Shown: positions 6,566 to 15,326, counted from the stretch's first letter. The stretch: 25,237 nt of DNA from an uncultured Zoogloea sp. (GCA_937967645.1 CALBTT010000002.1:1-25237), one strand, 5' to 3'. Translations and numbers: made by a program. The notes: generated by a model from the sequence alone, not told the origin.

Positions 6566-7534
6566 TCAGCCCAGGGCCGGGCTGGGCGGAAGGGCGCAGG
6601 CAGCCCGGTATTCCTCGGCGAGCCGGTCGCACAGGGCGCGGACCGTGGGGGTGTCGTGGATGGTGGCCACGCCCTGCCCCGCGCTCCACACGTCGCGCCA
6701 GGCCTTGGCCTCGTCCGACAGGGCCTTGAGCTTGCCCTTGCCGACCCCCTGCACCAGTTCTTCCCGCTTGTGGCCGAGCTTTTCCAGGCTGGGCCACAGG
6801 AAGTTGGCATTGGTGCCCGAGATGGCGTCGGTGTAGACGATGTCCCCTGCCCCGGCTTCCACCAGCATTGCCTTGTAGGCGTCCTGGGCGCTGGATTCAC
6901 GGGTAGCGATGAAGCGGGTACCCATGTACGCCAGATCAGCCCCGAGGACTTCGGCGGCGCGGATAGCAAAGCCGTCGGAGATCGCCCCGCCGAGCACCAG
7001 GGTGCCGTCCCAGAACTCGCGGATCTCGCGTACCAGGCTGAAGGGACTCTGGGTGCCTGCATGCCCCCCGGCACCCGAGGCCACCGCGATGATGCCATCC
7101 ACCCCGGCGGCGGCGGCCTTGCGGGCGTGGTAGGCGTGGATCACATCGGAAAAGACCAGGCCCCCGTAGGCATGCACCCGCTCGACCACCTCACCCGGAT
7201 GCCCCAGGCTGGTGATGACGAAGGGCACCCGGTGCTTGCAGATCAGCTCTAGGTCAGGCCCCACCCGGGGATTGGAGGCGTGCAGGATCAGGTTGATCCC
7301 GTAGGGGGCGACCGGTGCCTCGGGGGCCGCGGCCCGGGCTGCTTCCAGCGCCTGGTCGATGTCGCCGAGCCAGGCATCCAGCTGTTCGCTGCTGCGTGCA
7401 TTGAGCGCCGGGAAGCTGCCGGCGACGCCGGCCTTGCAGGTCTCGGCGACCAGCTCCGGGCCGGACACGAGGAACATCGGCGCGGCGATGGCGGGTAGCC
7501 GCAGGCGGCCACGGAAGGCGGTGGGAAGGGTCAT
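6566..7534 (-). CDS. Nitronate monooxygenase / NPD family flavoprotein
   Basis: A 322-residue TIM-barrel FMN enzyme of the 2-nitropropane dioxygenase family, which oxidises alkyl nitronates such as propionate-3-nitronate to carbonyl compounds and nitrite. Visible landmarks are the N-terminal PAIAAPMFLVSGPELV, the phosphate/active-site stretch GAGGHAGTQSPF (154-165, with the catalytic-type His158), LGGAISDG (181-188) and MGTRF (204-208). The ATG at 7534 has GGAGA about 10 bases upstream. It lies 79 bp behind the AsmA-like gene on the same strand and may be read through from it, though no functional tie is evident. Members of this family are also annotated as FabK-like enoyl reductases or NAD(P)H:quinone reductases; the His motif favours nitronate monooxygenase. 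Confidence 0.87.
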   Translation of the reverse strand: MTLPTAFRGRLRLPAIAAPMFLVSGPELVAETCKAGVAGSFPALNARSSEQLDAWLGDIDQALEAARAAAPEAPVAPYGINLILHASNPRVGPDLELICKHRVPFVITSLGHPGEVVERVHAYGGLVFSDVIHAYHARKAAAAGVDGIIAVASGAGGHAGTQSPFSLVREIREFWDGTLVLGGAISDGFAIRAAEVLGADLAYMGTRFIATRESSAQDAYKAMLVEAGAGDIVYTDAISGTNANFLWPSLEKLGHKREELVQGVGKGKLKALSDEAKAWRDVWSAGQGVATIHDTPTVRALCDRLAEEYRAACALPPSPALG

Positions 7535-7613
7535 GTCGGTGCTGTCTCCAGTGGATATTGTTGTGGGTGCTGCAGCACGAATCTAGCATGCCCACGGGGA
7601 GACGGCCGGCTGA

Positions 7614-9869
7614 CTATTCGGGGTTGCCGGCTGCGGGCGCCGCCGCGGATGGGGCCTTGGCGGCAGGTTTGGCGAGTGGGGCAGGGATGAGCCTGGGAAG
7701 CTGCTGGATCACCTTGCGGCCGGCGCTGGCCACGGCCGCCGGCAGTGCCGCCGCGGGCTCCAGGTGCCAGTCGGGCCGACCCGCCGGCCCCTTGATGCGG
7801 ATCGGCACGGTGATGCCACGCAGGCTCGACAGTGGCCCGCTGTCGGGGCCCACCGGTACGACCAGCAGGGTGACGTAGGAGAGGCAGTCGATGGCCTGTC
7901 GGCGCAGGTCGATCTGCCCCTCGCCGGTGGCCTTGAGCAGGCCGCCCTTGGCCAGCAGGTCCTTCGTGGTGGCGACGCCCTTGTCCACCTGGAAGCTCGC
8001 GGTGAGCTCGCCGATGGCCGTCGATTCCTTGTCGTTGAAGCCGCGTTGTGCGCGCTGGCGGCTGCCGATCTGGTTGCGCCATTCCCGGAAGGCCTGGCCG
8101 ACGTCGATGCCCGGCACCGTGCTGTTGCGGATGCGCAGACGGGCCAGGCCATGCAGGTCATCGAGGAGCTCAGCCGGAGTGCCTCCGGTGGCGGCCACAT
8201 CGACGAAGAAATTGGTGGTGCCGGTGAGCGTCTCGCGGTCGTGCAGGCTGCGCAGCAGGGGGCCCAGGCTGGCGCCTTGCAGGTAGCCCCGATAAGCCAT
8301 CTGCCGGCTTGCCACGTCGATGCGGAGGCTCCCGTCCAGGTTGCCGCCGTACAGGCCCGCGCTGTGTCCGCTGGAGGTGAGCTGGCCGTCGCGGATGCGC
8401 AGCGGCAGGCGCAGCTTGTCCAGGTGCAGGCCGCCAGCCTTGAGCTGGTCGATACGCAGGGTGCCCTCGATGTCGAGCCCCTGCAGTGCGCTCAGATCGA
8501 AGGGGGCGCTGGGACTCTCTGCGGCACTGTTGCGGGAGCGGCCGGCCGGCTTCTGGCCGGCCAGCGTTGCCAGATCGAAGCGATCCACATCGAGATCGAA
8601 ACCCAGTGTGGGCGAGCCGCCGGGCGTCACGGACCATTTGCCCTGGATGTGGCTGCCGTCACCCTCCAGGGAGAGTCCGCCGGATGCGTTGCCCCGTGCG
8701 GGATCGAAGCGCAGGCTGGCCTTGGTGTCGATGCGCTGGGGCGCCTGGCCCGCAGGGGTGAGGTCGAGGGCACCGGCCAGGGCCGGTAACTCCACGCCAC
8801 CGCTACCCGCCGGCCAGCGAAGCGGGCCTGCCAGACTGCCACTCAGCTGGAGGGTGGGGGTGCGCAGGTCGATGTCCGCATCAAGCTTCCCGGCCTCCAG
8901 GCCCTTGGCGTCGGTGCTCAGGCCGCTTGCGTGCAATTGCAGCTTGCCGCTGCGCGGGTTGCCTTCAAGGGCCAGGCTTGCGTCCACTTGCGCGGCCTGT
9001 GGGCCATGGCCGTCGAGTTGCAGGCGGGGGCTGCTGCCTTTCAGTGAGAGGGTGCCCGCGGTGGTCCGGATGCGGGCTTGCAGGCTGCTACCTTGTACTT
9101 GCAGCGCCTGGCCATCGGTGCTGAGGACCTCCGTGGCTGAGACCTCTCCGGTCAGCGCCTGCCAGCTGCCCACGTCGCCCCGGGCGGCGGCGCGGAGCTC
9201 GCGCAGGCGAAGGGTCCCGGCCTCCTGGTCAAACCGGTAGTCGGTCTGGATGTCCAGCTGCAGGTCGGTGGCGGGGGCTGCACGGGTCAGTCTGGCGGAG
9301 AGGGCGAGGTGACCCTCGGCATTGCGATCGATGCGGCCGCTTTCCACGGAGATGTCGGACAGGGCCAGCTGGCGGCCGGCGGCCTCGTCGTTCCAGGTGA
9401 GCGCGCTGTGACGGATCTGCAGCGCATCGAGGTCCAGGTCCACAGGCGTGGTCTCTCCGTCCTTGTCCCCGGTGAGCAGATCATCGGCATTCAGGCGCCC
9501 GTTCTTGTCGCGCAGCAGGGCCAGTCGCAGGCCGTCCAGTTCAAGCTGCTCAACCACCACCCGGCGCCCCAGCAGGGGCATCAAGCGGACGCTGACCGAT
9601 GCCTGCTCGACCGCCATGAACTCGCTGCTGCCGTTGCGGGACGACAGCGATGTGGCCGGCAGCCGCAGGACAAGGCGCGGGAACATGGACAGCTCCACCG
9701 GGCCTTCGATGCGCAGGACGCGCTGGTAGCGCTGGCGGACGAACTGGGACAGCTCCGTGGCCAGGCGGAGCCCGTCGAAGGTGGCGTACAGGTAGAGGGC
9801 TCCGGCGGCGATCACCGTACTCAGCCCGCCCAGGGCGAATGCGAGTATCCGGAGGTAGTTGAGGCGCAT
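7614..9869 (-). CDS. AsmA family protein
   Basis: A 751-residue inner-membrane-anchored periplasmic protein. Residues about 5-28 form one membrane segment (ILAFALGGLSTVIAAGALYLY), followed by the AsmA N-terminal region (RYQRVLRIEGPVELSMFP, LSSRNGSSEFMAVEQASVSV) and repetitive beta-rich sequence typical of bridge-like lipid transfer proteins, then the AsmA_2-type C-terminal region from about 480 (GGNLDGSLRIDVASRQMAY, ATGGTPAELLDDLHGLARL). It ends in an Ala/Pro-rich tail. AsmA proteins are implicated in outer-membrane lipid homeostasis and phospholipid transport. E. coli AsmA is 617 residues, so this is somewhat long but within the family range. It starts 45 bp after the CHASE2 kinase stop, on the same strand, consistent with one envelope-directed operon. 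Confidence 0.88.
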   Translation of the reverse strand: MRLNYLRILAFALGGLSTVIAAGALYLYATFDGLRLATELSQFVRQRYQRVLRIEGPVELSMFPRLVLRLPATSLSSRNGSSEFMAVEQASVSVRLMPLLGRRVVVEQLELDGLRLALLRDKNGRLNADDLLTGDKDGETTPVDLDLDALQIRHSALTWNDEAAGRQLALSDISVESGRIDRNAEGHLALSARLTRAAPATDLQLDIQTDYRFDQEAGTLRLRELRAAARGDVGSWQALTGEVSATEVLSTDGQALQVQGSSLQARIRTTAGTLSLKGSSPRLQLDGHGPQAAQVDASLALEGNPRSGKLQLHASGLSTDAKGLEAGKLDADIDLRTPTLQLSGSLAGPLRWPAGSGGVELPALAGALDLTPAGQAPQRIDTKASLRFDPARGNASGGLSLEGDGSHIQGKWSVTPGGSPTLGFDLDVDRFDLATLAGQKPAGRSRNSAAESPSAPFDLSALQGLDIEGTLRIDQLKAGGLHLDKLRLPLRIRDGQLTSSGHSAGLYGGNLDGSLRIDVASRQMAYRGYLQGASLGPLLRSLHDRETLTGTTNFFVDVAATGGTPAELLDDLHGLARLRIRNSTVPGIDVGQAFREWRNQIGSRQRAQRGFNDKESTAIGELTASFQVDKGVATTKDLLAKGGLLKATGEGQIDLRRQAIDCLSYVTLLVVPVGPDSGPLSSLRGITVPIRIKGPAGRPDWHLEPAAALPAAVASAGRKVIQQLPRLIPAPLAKPAAKAPSAAAPAAGNPE

Positions 9870-9914
9870 GTCTGGCGAACCCGGGACCGATCGGCGGATT
9901 TTACCGTAGTGGCG

Positions 9915-12251
9915 TCAGGCGACGGCCGGGGTGCTCACGGGGTTGCGCAGGGGCAGGCGCAACTCGAAGGTGCTGCCGACCCCGGGTTTGCTGCTGACGA
10001 TCACATTGCCGCCGTGTCGCTCCGCCACCGTTTTGACGATCACCAGGCCGAGGCCGACGCCGGTGGGGCGGTCACGCCCTTCTCCGGCGATCCGGCTGAA
10101 GCGCCGGAACAGACGGGGCAGGGCATCGGCGGGTATGCCCGCACCCTGGTCGCTGACCCGGATGACCCAGTCGGGCCCCTCCGCGGACAGGCTGACGGAG
10201 ACCTTGCTGTTGGCATCGCCGTACTTGATGGCATTGGTCAGCAGGTTGATCACTGCCCGGCGCAGCAGGGAAAAATCGCCCCGGACGATGGCTTCCTCCC
10301 TTTCCGCATCGCGTGTATCGACCGCCAGCCGGATCCCCCGGGCGTGGGCCTGGGGCCAGACCTCGTCGGCGGCCGAGTCCACCAGGCCGGCCAGGTCGAG
10401 TTCGACGAAGTCCTTGGGGTCGGAACCCTCGGCGCGCACCAGCCGGAACAGGCCGTCGGCCAGGTCGAGGGCCGAGCGGGCGTAGCGGGCGATGCGGGGG
10501 ATCTGCTCGGCCTGCAGGGCAGGCTCGTCACGGTAGCCATCGATCAGGGTCAGGATGGAGGCCAGCGGTGCGCGCAGGTCGTGGGACAGGAAGTGCATGG
10601 TGTCCTCGCGGCTGCGCTGGGCTTCGTGCATGGCCGTGACGTCGGCCAGGCCGATCACGCGTCCGGGCTTGCCGCTGGACTCCGAGAACAGGTCGGCCAC
10701 CGACACCAGCAGATAGCGCTTCTTGTCGGGCGATAGCTCGAACTGGCGGGTCCCCGAGAAGCCGCTCAGATCCGGCAGGCCATCCCGCATCGGCAAGTAG
10801 CTGGGCCACGGCAGGCCACGCAGCGCCGCCAGCAGCGCGTCGCTGCGGAAGGCCCGCAGGAGATGGCGGGCACGTTCGTTGTGCAGGATCACCCGATCGA
10901 GCTGGTCGATGACCACCACGCCGATGGGCAGATGTTCCAGGGTGTCCGAGATGAAGCGGCGGACATCGCGTTGGTGCTGCGCCGCCTGTCTGACGATGCG
11001 GATGCGCTGCTCGAGGGGGTCGGCCGTGCGCCTGCCGAATTCATCCACCGGAAGGCCCAGGGGGGTGCCTTCACGGCCGAGGGCCAGCAGTTCGGCGTCG
11101 AGATAGCGTTGCGCGGATTCGAGCCGCCGCCAGCTCCACAGCGGATAGGCCAGCATGCAGCCGAGCAGGGCGGACGCCGGGCCGAACCAGACATTGCCCC
11201 ACAGCAGGCCGATGGCTGCCACCGCCAGCGCCGTGCTGGCAAGCACGAAGGCGGCTACCAGACCGGTACGTGCCTCGGCGTAAAGCAGGGTGAGCATCAG
11301 GATGGCCACCAGCGCGGCGGCCACCGTCGCGGCGATCCACGGCGGCAGGAGGTGGACGCCGGTGTTATGGCGCAACGCATCAAACACGTTGGCCTGGACT
11401 TCCACGCCGGGCATCGGCCGGGAGAGGCCGGAGGTCGGGGTGGGCACCGCATCGCCCATGCCGGTGGCGGTCGCCCCGATCAGCAGGATCTTGCCGCGAA
11501 GCTCGGAGGCCGGGATCTCGCCACTCAGGACCGCCTGGTAGGAATAATGTGCGTAGGTGCCGGGTGGGCCGGCAAACGGAATGCGCAGCCAGTCGGCACG
11601 TTGCCACTGTGTCTGATCCGATTCGCTCCCTTCGCTGGGGGACGGAAAGCTCCGGGCGGTCTGGGGTTCGACGAGCCGCAACAGGGCCAGCGCGAGCTGG
11701 GGATGACGGGCGCTGCCGAAGCCTTCCCAGAGGTATACGCTGCGGGCGATGCCGTCCGGGTCGAATTCGGTCTGGCTATGGCCGAGCGCAGCTGCTGCTT
11801 CGGCGAAGGGGGGCAGGGGCAGGGTTTCACCGCTGAGTGCCGCCCCGGTTACGGCCTGGGAGATGGGCAGGATGACCTGGCCATGATTGCGCAGGGCCTG
11901 GGCCAGCACGGCATCGGCCCCAGGATCGTCACGGCTGGGGGCATCCAGCAGGATGTCGAGGACGATGGCGGATGAGCCCGCGTCGCGCGCCCGGTCGATC
12001 AGGGCTGCGTGTACGCGTCGTGACCAGGGCCAGGGGCCGATGCGGGCCAGGCTCGCATCATCGATGGAGACGACGGCAACGTCTGCGCTGACCGGGCGTG
12101 ACCAGGAGGACAGGACCCCATCATAGATGGACAGGTCGATCCGCCACAGCCAGCCCTCCGCCGCCGACAGGACCGCGAGCAGCACGCAGAACAGCGTAAC
12201 CGCAAACCACTCCAGGGTCGGGCGGCGCAGGGGGGCTGGGGTGGAACTCAC
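9915..12251 (-). CDS. CHASE2-PAS sensor histidine kinase
   Basis: A 778-residue membrane histidine kinase. TM1 (about 12-32) leads into a large extracytoplasmic CHASE2 domain (about 35-305, with VVSIDDASLARIGPWPWSRR and KILLIGATATGMGD), then three more membrane segments, a PAS-type domain, and HisKA plus HATPase_c. The phospho-acceptor is His557 in FLSHDLRAPLASIL; the N box (NLLTNAIKYG), G1 (SDQGAGIP) and G2 (GVGLGLVIVK) are complete. The GTG at 12251 is chosen because it overlaps the TGA of the FecR gene by 4 bases (GTGA); an in-frame GTG at 12329 would add 26 Pro/Ser residues and overlap FecR by 82 bases. CHASE2 senses an unknown extracellular cue. The response regulator at 14526-15257 is the natural partner, although mscL lies between. 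Start choice is moderate, identity strong. Confidence 0.9.
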   Translation of the reverse strand: MSSTPAPLRRPTLEWFAVTLFCVLLAVLSAAEGWLWRIDLSIYDGVLSSWSRPVSADVAVVSIDDASLARIGPWPWSRRVHAALIDRARDAGSSAIVLDILLDAPSRDDPGADAVLAQALRNHGQVILPISQAVTGAALSGETLPLPPFAEAAAALGHSQTEFDPDGIARSVYLWEGFGSARHPQLALALLRLVEPQTARSFPSPSEGSESDQTQWQRADWLRIPFAGPPGTYAHYSYQAVLSGEIPASELRGKILLIGATATGMGDAVPTPTSGLSRPMPGVEVQANVFDALRHNTGVHLLPPWIAATVAAALVAILMLTLLYAEARTGLVAAFVLASTALAVAAIGLLWGNVWFGPASALLGCMLAYPLWSWRRLESAQRYLDAELLALGREGTPLGLPVDEFGRRTADPLEQRIRIVRQAAQHQRDVRRFISDTLEHLPIGVVVIDQLDRVILHNERARHLLRAFRSDALLAALRGLPWPSYLPMRDGLPDLSGFSGTRQFELSPDKKRYLLVSVADLFSESSGKPGRVIGLADVTAMHEAQRSREDTMHFLSHDLRAPLASILTLIDGYRDEPALQAEQIPRIARYARSALDLADGLFRLVRAEGSDPKDFVELDLAGLVDSAADEVWPQAHARGIRLAVDTRDAEREEAIVRGDFSLLRRAVINLLTNAIKYGDANSKVSVSLSAEGPDWVIRVSDQGAGIPADALPRLFRRFSRIAGEGRDRPTGVGLGLVIVKTVAERHGGNVIVSSKPGVGSTFELRLPLRNPVSTPAVA

Positions 12252-13819
12252 GGACTCGGGCGGTCGGGAGACGACAGGGACCAGGTCAGCAGCGGAATCA
12301 GCGGGCGCAGTGTCTGGGGGCTGGACCACGGGGACACCCCGCCATCGGGATCCCGGGCACGGAGGCGCAGGTAGTAGCTGCCGGGGGCAGGCGAGGGCCA
12401 GGTGACCGCGGCCTCTCCGATGTTCTCCTCAAGGACGATCTGCCGGAAGTCCGGGTCGGTAGAGACCTGTACATCGTAGATCTGACCAGGGACGCCCGGC
12501 CAGGCAAAGCGGAGGCGGTTGTTGAAGACGCTCAGCTGCGCACCCACCGGGGCCTGACGGACGTCGGACACGGCGCTGGCGCTCCACGGGCCCGGCCTGC
12601 CGTCCGGGCGCAGGCTGGCTACCCGCCAGCGATGGCGTCCCGGTGAAAGAGGGTGTGAAAGGCTCAGCGCATCGGTGTCGCGTTCGACGGCAGGCCGGTC
12701 GAAGCCGTCGGGGCCGGCAATCTGGATGCGGTAGCGGACCCCGCTCTCCGGGCCGGGGACCCAGCTCAGGCTTCCATCGGCAGCCGGGCTCGGAGGGGTG
12801 GGGCGGGCCCGCAAGGTGAAGCGGGTGGTGCTGTCGTAGCCTTCCAGACCCGCCTCGTCGATGGCCCGTACGCGCAGCACGTAGTCTCCATCGGGCAGGC
12901 CCTTGTAGCGCACCATTGCGCTGCTGAGGCGGTCGATGGCCACCACGTCGTTGAAGTTCTCGTCGCGGGCAAGCTGGGCGCGATAGGCGGTTGCGCCGGC
13001 CAGTGGCGTGATGGGCAGGGCCAGGTCCACCTGCTCGAGCACCGGCGGGACGCTCACGAGCGGTGCGGGCAGCAGGGGGCGGGGGGACGGAATCGCCTCG
13101 CCAGCCCGCGCCACCACGCCATAGCCGGCGGGCAGGGCCTGGGCAGCTGCCGTCCTGGCGTTACTCATGGCCACCTCACCCTGGGTCACCTCGGCTTGTG
13201 ATGACTGGGCGGCCGGATCGGAGCCCACCCGGAAGGCCGTGCCGCGGACACTCAGGGACGCGGTAGGCGTCCGGATCTGGTAGCGGGCGGCCGGGCCGCG
13301 CTGGGGGGTGACGGTGGTTTCAACGCGTCCCTGCTCCAGGTTGATCTGCGTGCTCTGTCCGGCGATACCCTTGAAGCCCTGCATCTTCTCCAGCTGCGCC
13401 TGGCTGCCAGGCTGTACGGTGAGGCGGGATTCGTCGGGCATGGCGAGTGTCACGACGCCGCTCATGCCGGTGCGGAGCAAGGCACCGACAGGGACCCGCG
13501 CATCCACGCTGAGGGGGCGACCGTTCATCGTCACCTCGCCGTTGAGGGCCACCACCCTGGCGCTGCGTGGTTCGGCCCGTAACCAGCTCTCGGGGATGCG
13601 CAAGGGGGTGCCGACCGGAATGCGCATCGGATTGTCGACGCGGTTGAGGGTCTTGAGTCCTCGCCAGCGGTGGGGAGGAGCAAGATACTCGCGCTCTATG
13701 CCGATCAGGGTGTCGCCGGCCTTCGCGGTGTAGATGATCTCCAGCTCGGAGGCGCCCGCACCCTGTGAGACCATCAGACTCACTGCGATGCCCAGAAGAC
13801 GAAGGGGGGGACGTACCAC
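12248..13819 (-). CDS. LysM and FecR domain periplasmic protein with Fn3-like repeats
   Basis: A 523-residue exported protein. A signal peptide spans about residues 1-24 (LLGIAVSLMVSQGAGASE). A LysM-like module (about 28-77, YTAKAGDTLIGIEREYLAPP, RIPVGTPLRIP) suggests peptidoglycan contact, a FecR domain (about 85-190, VTMNGRPLSVDARVPVGALL, TPTASLSVRGTAFRVG) follows, and three Fn3-like beta modules fill about 235-510. The start is a GTG at 13819 with an AAGAAAGAG purine run about 9 bases before it. It overlaps the CHASE2 kinase start by 4 bases, so the two are coupled. FecR here is unlikely to be a siderophore-signalling anti-sigma factor: no sigma factor or TonB receptor is near. It more plausibly presents a cell-wall signal to the CHASE2 sensor; that is inference. 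Confidence 0.88.
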   Translation of the reverse strand: MVRPPLRLLGIAVSLMVSQGAGASELEIIYTAKAGDTLIGIEREYLAPPHRWRGLKTLNRVDNPMRIPVGTPLRIPESWLRAEPRSARVVALNGEVTMNGRPLSVDARVPVGALLRTGMSGVVTLAMPDESRLTVQPGSQAQLEKMQGFKGIAGQSTQINLEQGRVETTVTPQRGPAARYQIRTPTASLSVRGTAFRVGSDPAAQSSQAEVTQGEVAMSNARTAAAQALPAGYGVVARAGEAIPSPRPLLPAPLVSVPPVLEQVDLALPITPLAGATAYRAQLARDENFNDVVAIDRLSSAMVRYKGLPDGDYVLRVRAIDEAGLEGYDSTTRFTLRARPTPPSPAADGSLSWVPGPESGVRYRIQIAGPDGFDRPAVERDTDALSLSHPLSPGRHRWRVASLRPDGRPGPWSASAVSDVRQAPVGAQLSVFNNRLRFAWPGVPGQIYDVQVSTDPDFRQIVLEENIGEAAVTWPSPAPGSYYLRLRARDPDGGVSPWSSPQTLRPLIPLLTWSLSSPDRPSP

Positions 13820-14046
13820 GTGATCGCTCTTTCTTTATGTTTTTCGGCAGTTATATTAATTCCCGGCCCCACGGAGGGTGCAAAACTTCGCAAAATACTC
13901 CAGGCGATCATGACTGCATGTTAAATACGGCGCACTGTCGTTTGCGGTAGCCCCCCAGGATCTATGCTATACGCCGTTTTTCCCGACCATTCCGGGTGGC
14001 CGGCAGCCGATTTTCCACCGTTTTCAAATCTCTAAAAGGAAAGAAC
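13820..14046. promoter_or_regulatory. Divergent control region between FecR-kinase operon and mscL
   Basis: This 227-bp gap is AT-rich against its flanks and should hold promoters for both directions. On the minus strand TTGCAC (13881-13876) and TTAATA (about 13857-13852) are spaced 18 bp as a weak sigma-70 promoter for the FecR gene. On the plus strand an extended -10-like TGCTATACG occurs near 13967-13975 for mscL. GCAAAA is repeated at 13880-13885 and 13890-13895 with a 10-bp period, a geometry used by OmpR/PhoB-type regulators. All are weak calls from pattern alone. Confidence 0.35.
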
Positions 14047-14475
14047 ATGAGTTTCATCCAGGAGTTCAAGGAATTTGCCATGAAAGGCAATGTCGTCGAT
14101 CTCGCGGTCGGCGTCATCATCGGCGGTGCCTTCCAGAAGATCGTCGACTCCCTCGTCAAGGACATGCTCATGCCGGTGATTGGCAAGCTCCTGGGCGGCG
14201 TGGATTTCAAACACCTGTATCTGAACCTTGGAGACAAGACTTTCGAAACCATGGAGGCGGCGGAAAAAGCGGGCGCGCCCCTGTTCAAGTATGGCGTATT
14301 CATCAATTCGGTGATCGACTTTATGATCGTCGCCATGGCCATCTTCGTGGCGATCAAGGCGATGAACAAGCTGAAGCGCAGCGAGCCGGCACCTGCCCCG
14401 GCGCCGGAGGCTCCGCCGGTCGAGCCCGAGGACGTCAAACTGCTGCGCGAGATCCGTGATGCGCTGAAGAAGTAA
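14047..14475 (+). CDS. mscL: Large-conductance mechanosensitive channel MscL
   Basis: A 142-residue inner-membrane channel that opens at high membrane tension to release solutes during hypo-osmotic shock. The N-terminal amphipathic start (MSFIQEFKEFAMKGNVVDLA) and TM1 (VGVIIGGAFQKIVDSLV) are classical, TM2 reads YGVFINSVIDFMIVAMAIFVAIKAM, and the C-terminal helix bundle (KLLREIRDALKK) follows a Pro/Ala linker. Length fits the family (E. coli 136). The ATG at 14047 has AAAGGAAAG just upstream; an earlier in-frame start at 13996 adds 17 residues foreign to the family. The gene sits alone between two genes of opposite orientation that probably encode one two-component system. Confidence 0.96.
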   Translation: MSFIQEFKEFAMKGNVVDLAVGVIIGGAFQKIVDSLVKDMLMPVIGKLLGGVDFKHLYLNLGDKTFETMEAAEKAGAPLFKYGVFINSVIDFMIVAMAIFVAIKAMNKLKRSEPAPAPAPEAPPVEPEDVKLLREIRDALKK

Positions 14476-14499
14476 GCCCGCGTGGATCGCAGGCAACAT

Positions 14500-14525
14500 G
14501 AAAGGGGCCCTCGCGGGCCCCTTTC
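14500..14525. terminator. Bidirectional intrinsic terminator between mscL and the response regulator
   Basis: An 11-bp perfect stem (GAAAGGGGCCC pairing with GGGCCCCTTTC) around a TCGC loop lies 25 bp after mscL and directly abuts the stop of the convergent response regulator gene at 14526. The stem carries AAA on one side and TTT on the other, so each transcript ends with a short U run. It fits a shared terminator. Confidence 0.8.
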
Positions 14526-15257
14526 TCATTCGCCGGCAGGTGCCGGTGTGTCACTCGCCGCCGGCAGCTCCGAGGGGTCGATGCGTTCCAGGCGGTAGCC
14601 GAAGTTGTAGGTGGGGGTCAGGCGGAAGCCGTTTTCCGGACGCAGGTTGAGCTTGCTGCGCACCCTGCTGATGTGCGTGTCCACGGTGCGGGTCGCCAGG
14701 TCCGGGTTGCGCCCCCACACTGCCTCGAGCAGATGTCCGCGGGACAGCAGGCGCCCGAGGTTGCGGAACAGGAAGGTTGCGAGGTCGAATTCCTTGTCGG
14801 TCATTTCGACAGCGACGCCGTCTACAGTGAGCGCTTTCTTGATCAGGTCGAAATGGTAGGGCCCCACCGTCAGGGTCTGGTTGGGGTTGCGCGGCTGGGC
14901 CCGACGCAGCACCGCCTCGATGCGTGACAGCAGTTCGATGCGGCGGGGCGGCTTGATGAGGTAGTCATCGGCACCGGCACTGAACGCGTTGGCGATGTCC
15001 TCTTCGGCATCCCGGGAGGTGATGAAGATTGCCGGGGTGTCGTTGCCACGCTCCACGCGTAGCCAGCGCAGGACTTGTTCGCCGGTGAGGTCGGGGAGTA
15101 CCCAGTCCACCAGGAACAGGTCGAAGCTTTCACGGCTGGCGACCCGCATCAGTTCGCGGGCAAGGCTGAAGCCATGTACGTCATGTCCGGCTTCCCGCAG
15201 CCAGCCCGTCAGGATTTCCATTTGGGCAGGATCGTCTTCGAGGATGGCGAATCGCAC
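14526..15257 (-). CDS. OmpR/PhoB-type response regulator
   Basis: A 243-residue DNA-binding response regulator. The receiver (about 1-120) keeps the acidic pocket Glu7/Asp8/Asp9, phospho-acceptor Asp51 (FLVDWVLPD), Thr80 and Lys102 (YLIKPP). The C-terminal winged-helix domain (about 130-230) shows DKEFDLATFLFRN and TVDTHISRVRSKLNL. The start is a GTG at 15257 with AAAGG about 10 bases upstream. It stands 69 bp behind the metallo-hydrolase on the same strand, so these two may share a transcript. Its likely kinase is the CHASE2 kinase of 9915-12251: no other kinase is present, and the FecR/CHASE2/OmpR-type combination recurs in related bacteria as I remember it. The pairing is inference. Confidence 0.9.
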   Translation of the reverse strand: MRFAILEDDPAQMEILTGWLREAGHDVHGFSLARELMRVASRESFDLFLVDWVLPDLTGEQVLRWLRVERGNDTPAIFITSRDAEEDIANAFSAGADDYLIKPPRRIELLSRIEAVLRRAQPRNPNQTLTVGPYHFDLIKKALTVDGVAVEMTDKEFDLATFLFRNLGRLLSRGHLLEAVWGRNPDLATRTVDTHISRVRSKLNLRPENGFRLTPTYNFGYRLERIDPSELPAASDTPAPAGE

Positions 15258-15326
15258 GCTGGTTTACCTTTAATCGAAAGTTGTATGCACGTGGTGGCGG
15301 AGAGGGCGCTGACCTGACGCTTCAGC

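Noticed and set aside
7567..7578. Palindrome GTGCTGCAGCAC between the AsmA-like and nitronate monooxygenase genes as a terminator or operator
   Set aside because: A 12-bp perfect palindrome with no loop and no following T-run is not a good terminator, and a single short palindrome in GC-rich DNA is weak evidence for an operator.
9309..10736. A 475-codon plus-strand frame opposite the AsmA and CHASE2-kinase genes
   Set aside because: It spans the boundary of two recognised minus-strand genes, has no ribosome site and no family character, so it is a shadow.
12248..13819. FecR protein as part of a FecIR-type siderophore surface-signalling system
   Set aside because: No ECF sigma factor or TonB-dependent receptor is adjacent, and the protein has a signal peptide, LysM and Fn3-like modules instead of the anti-sigma layout.
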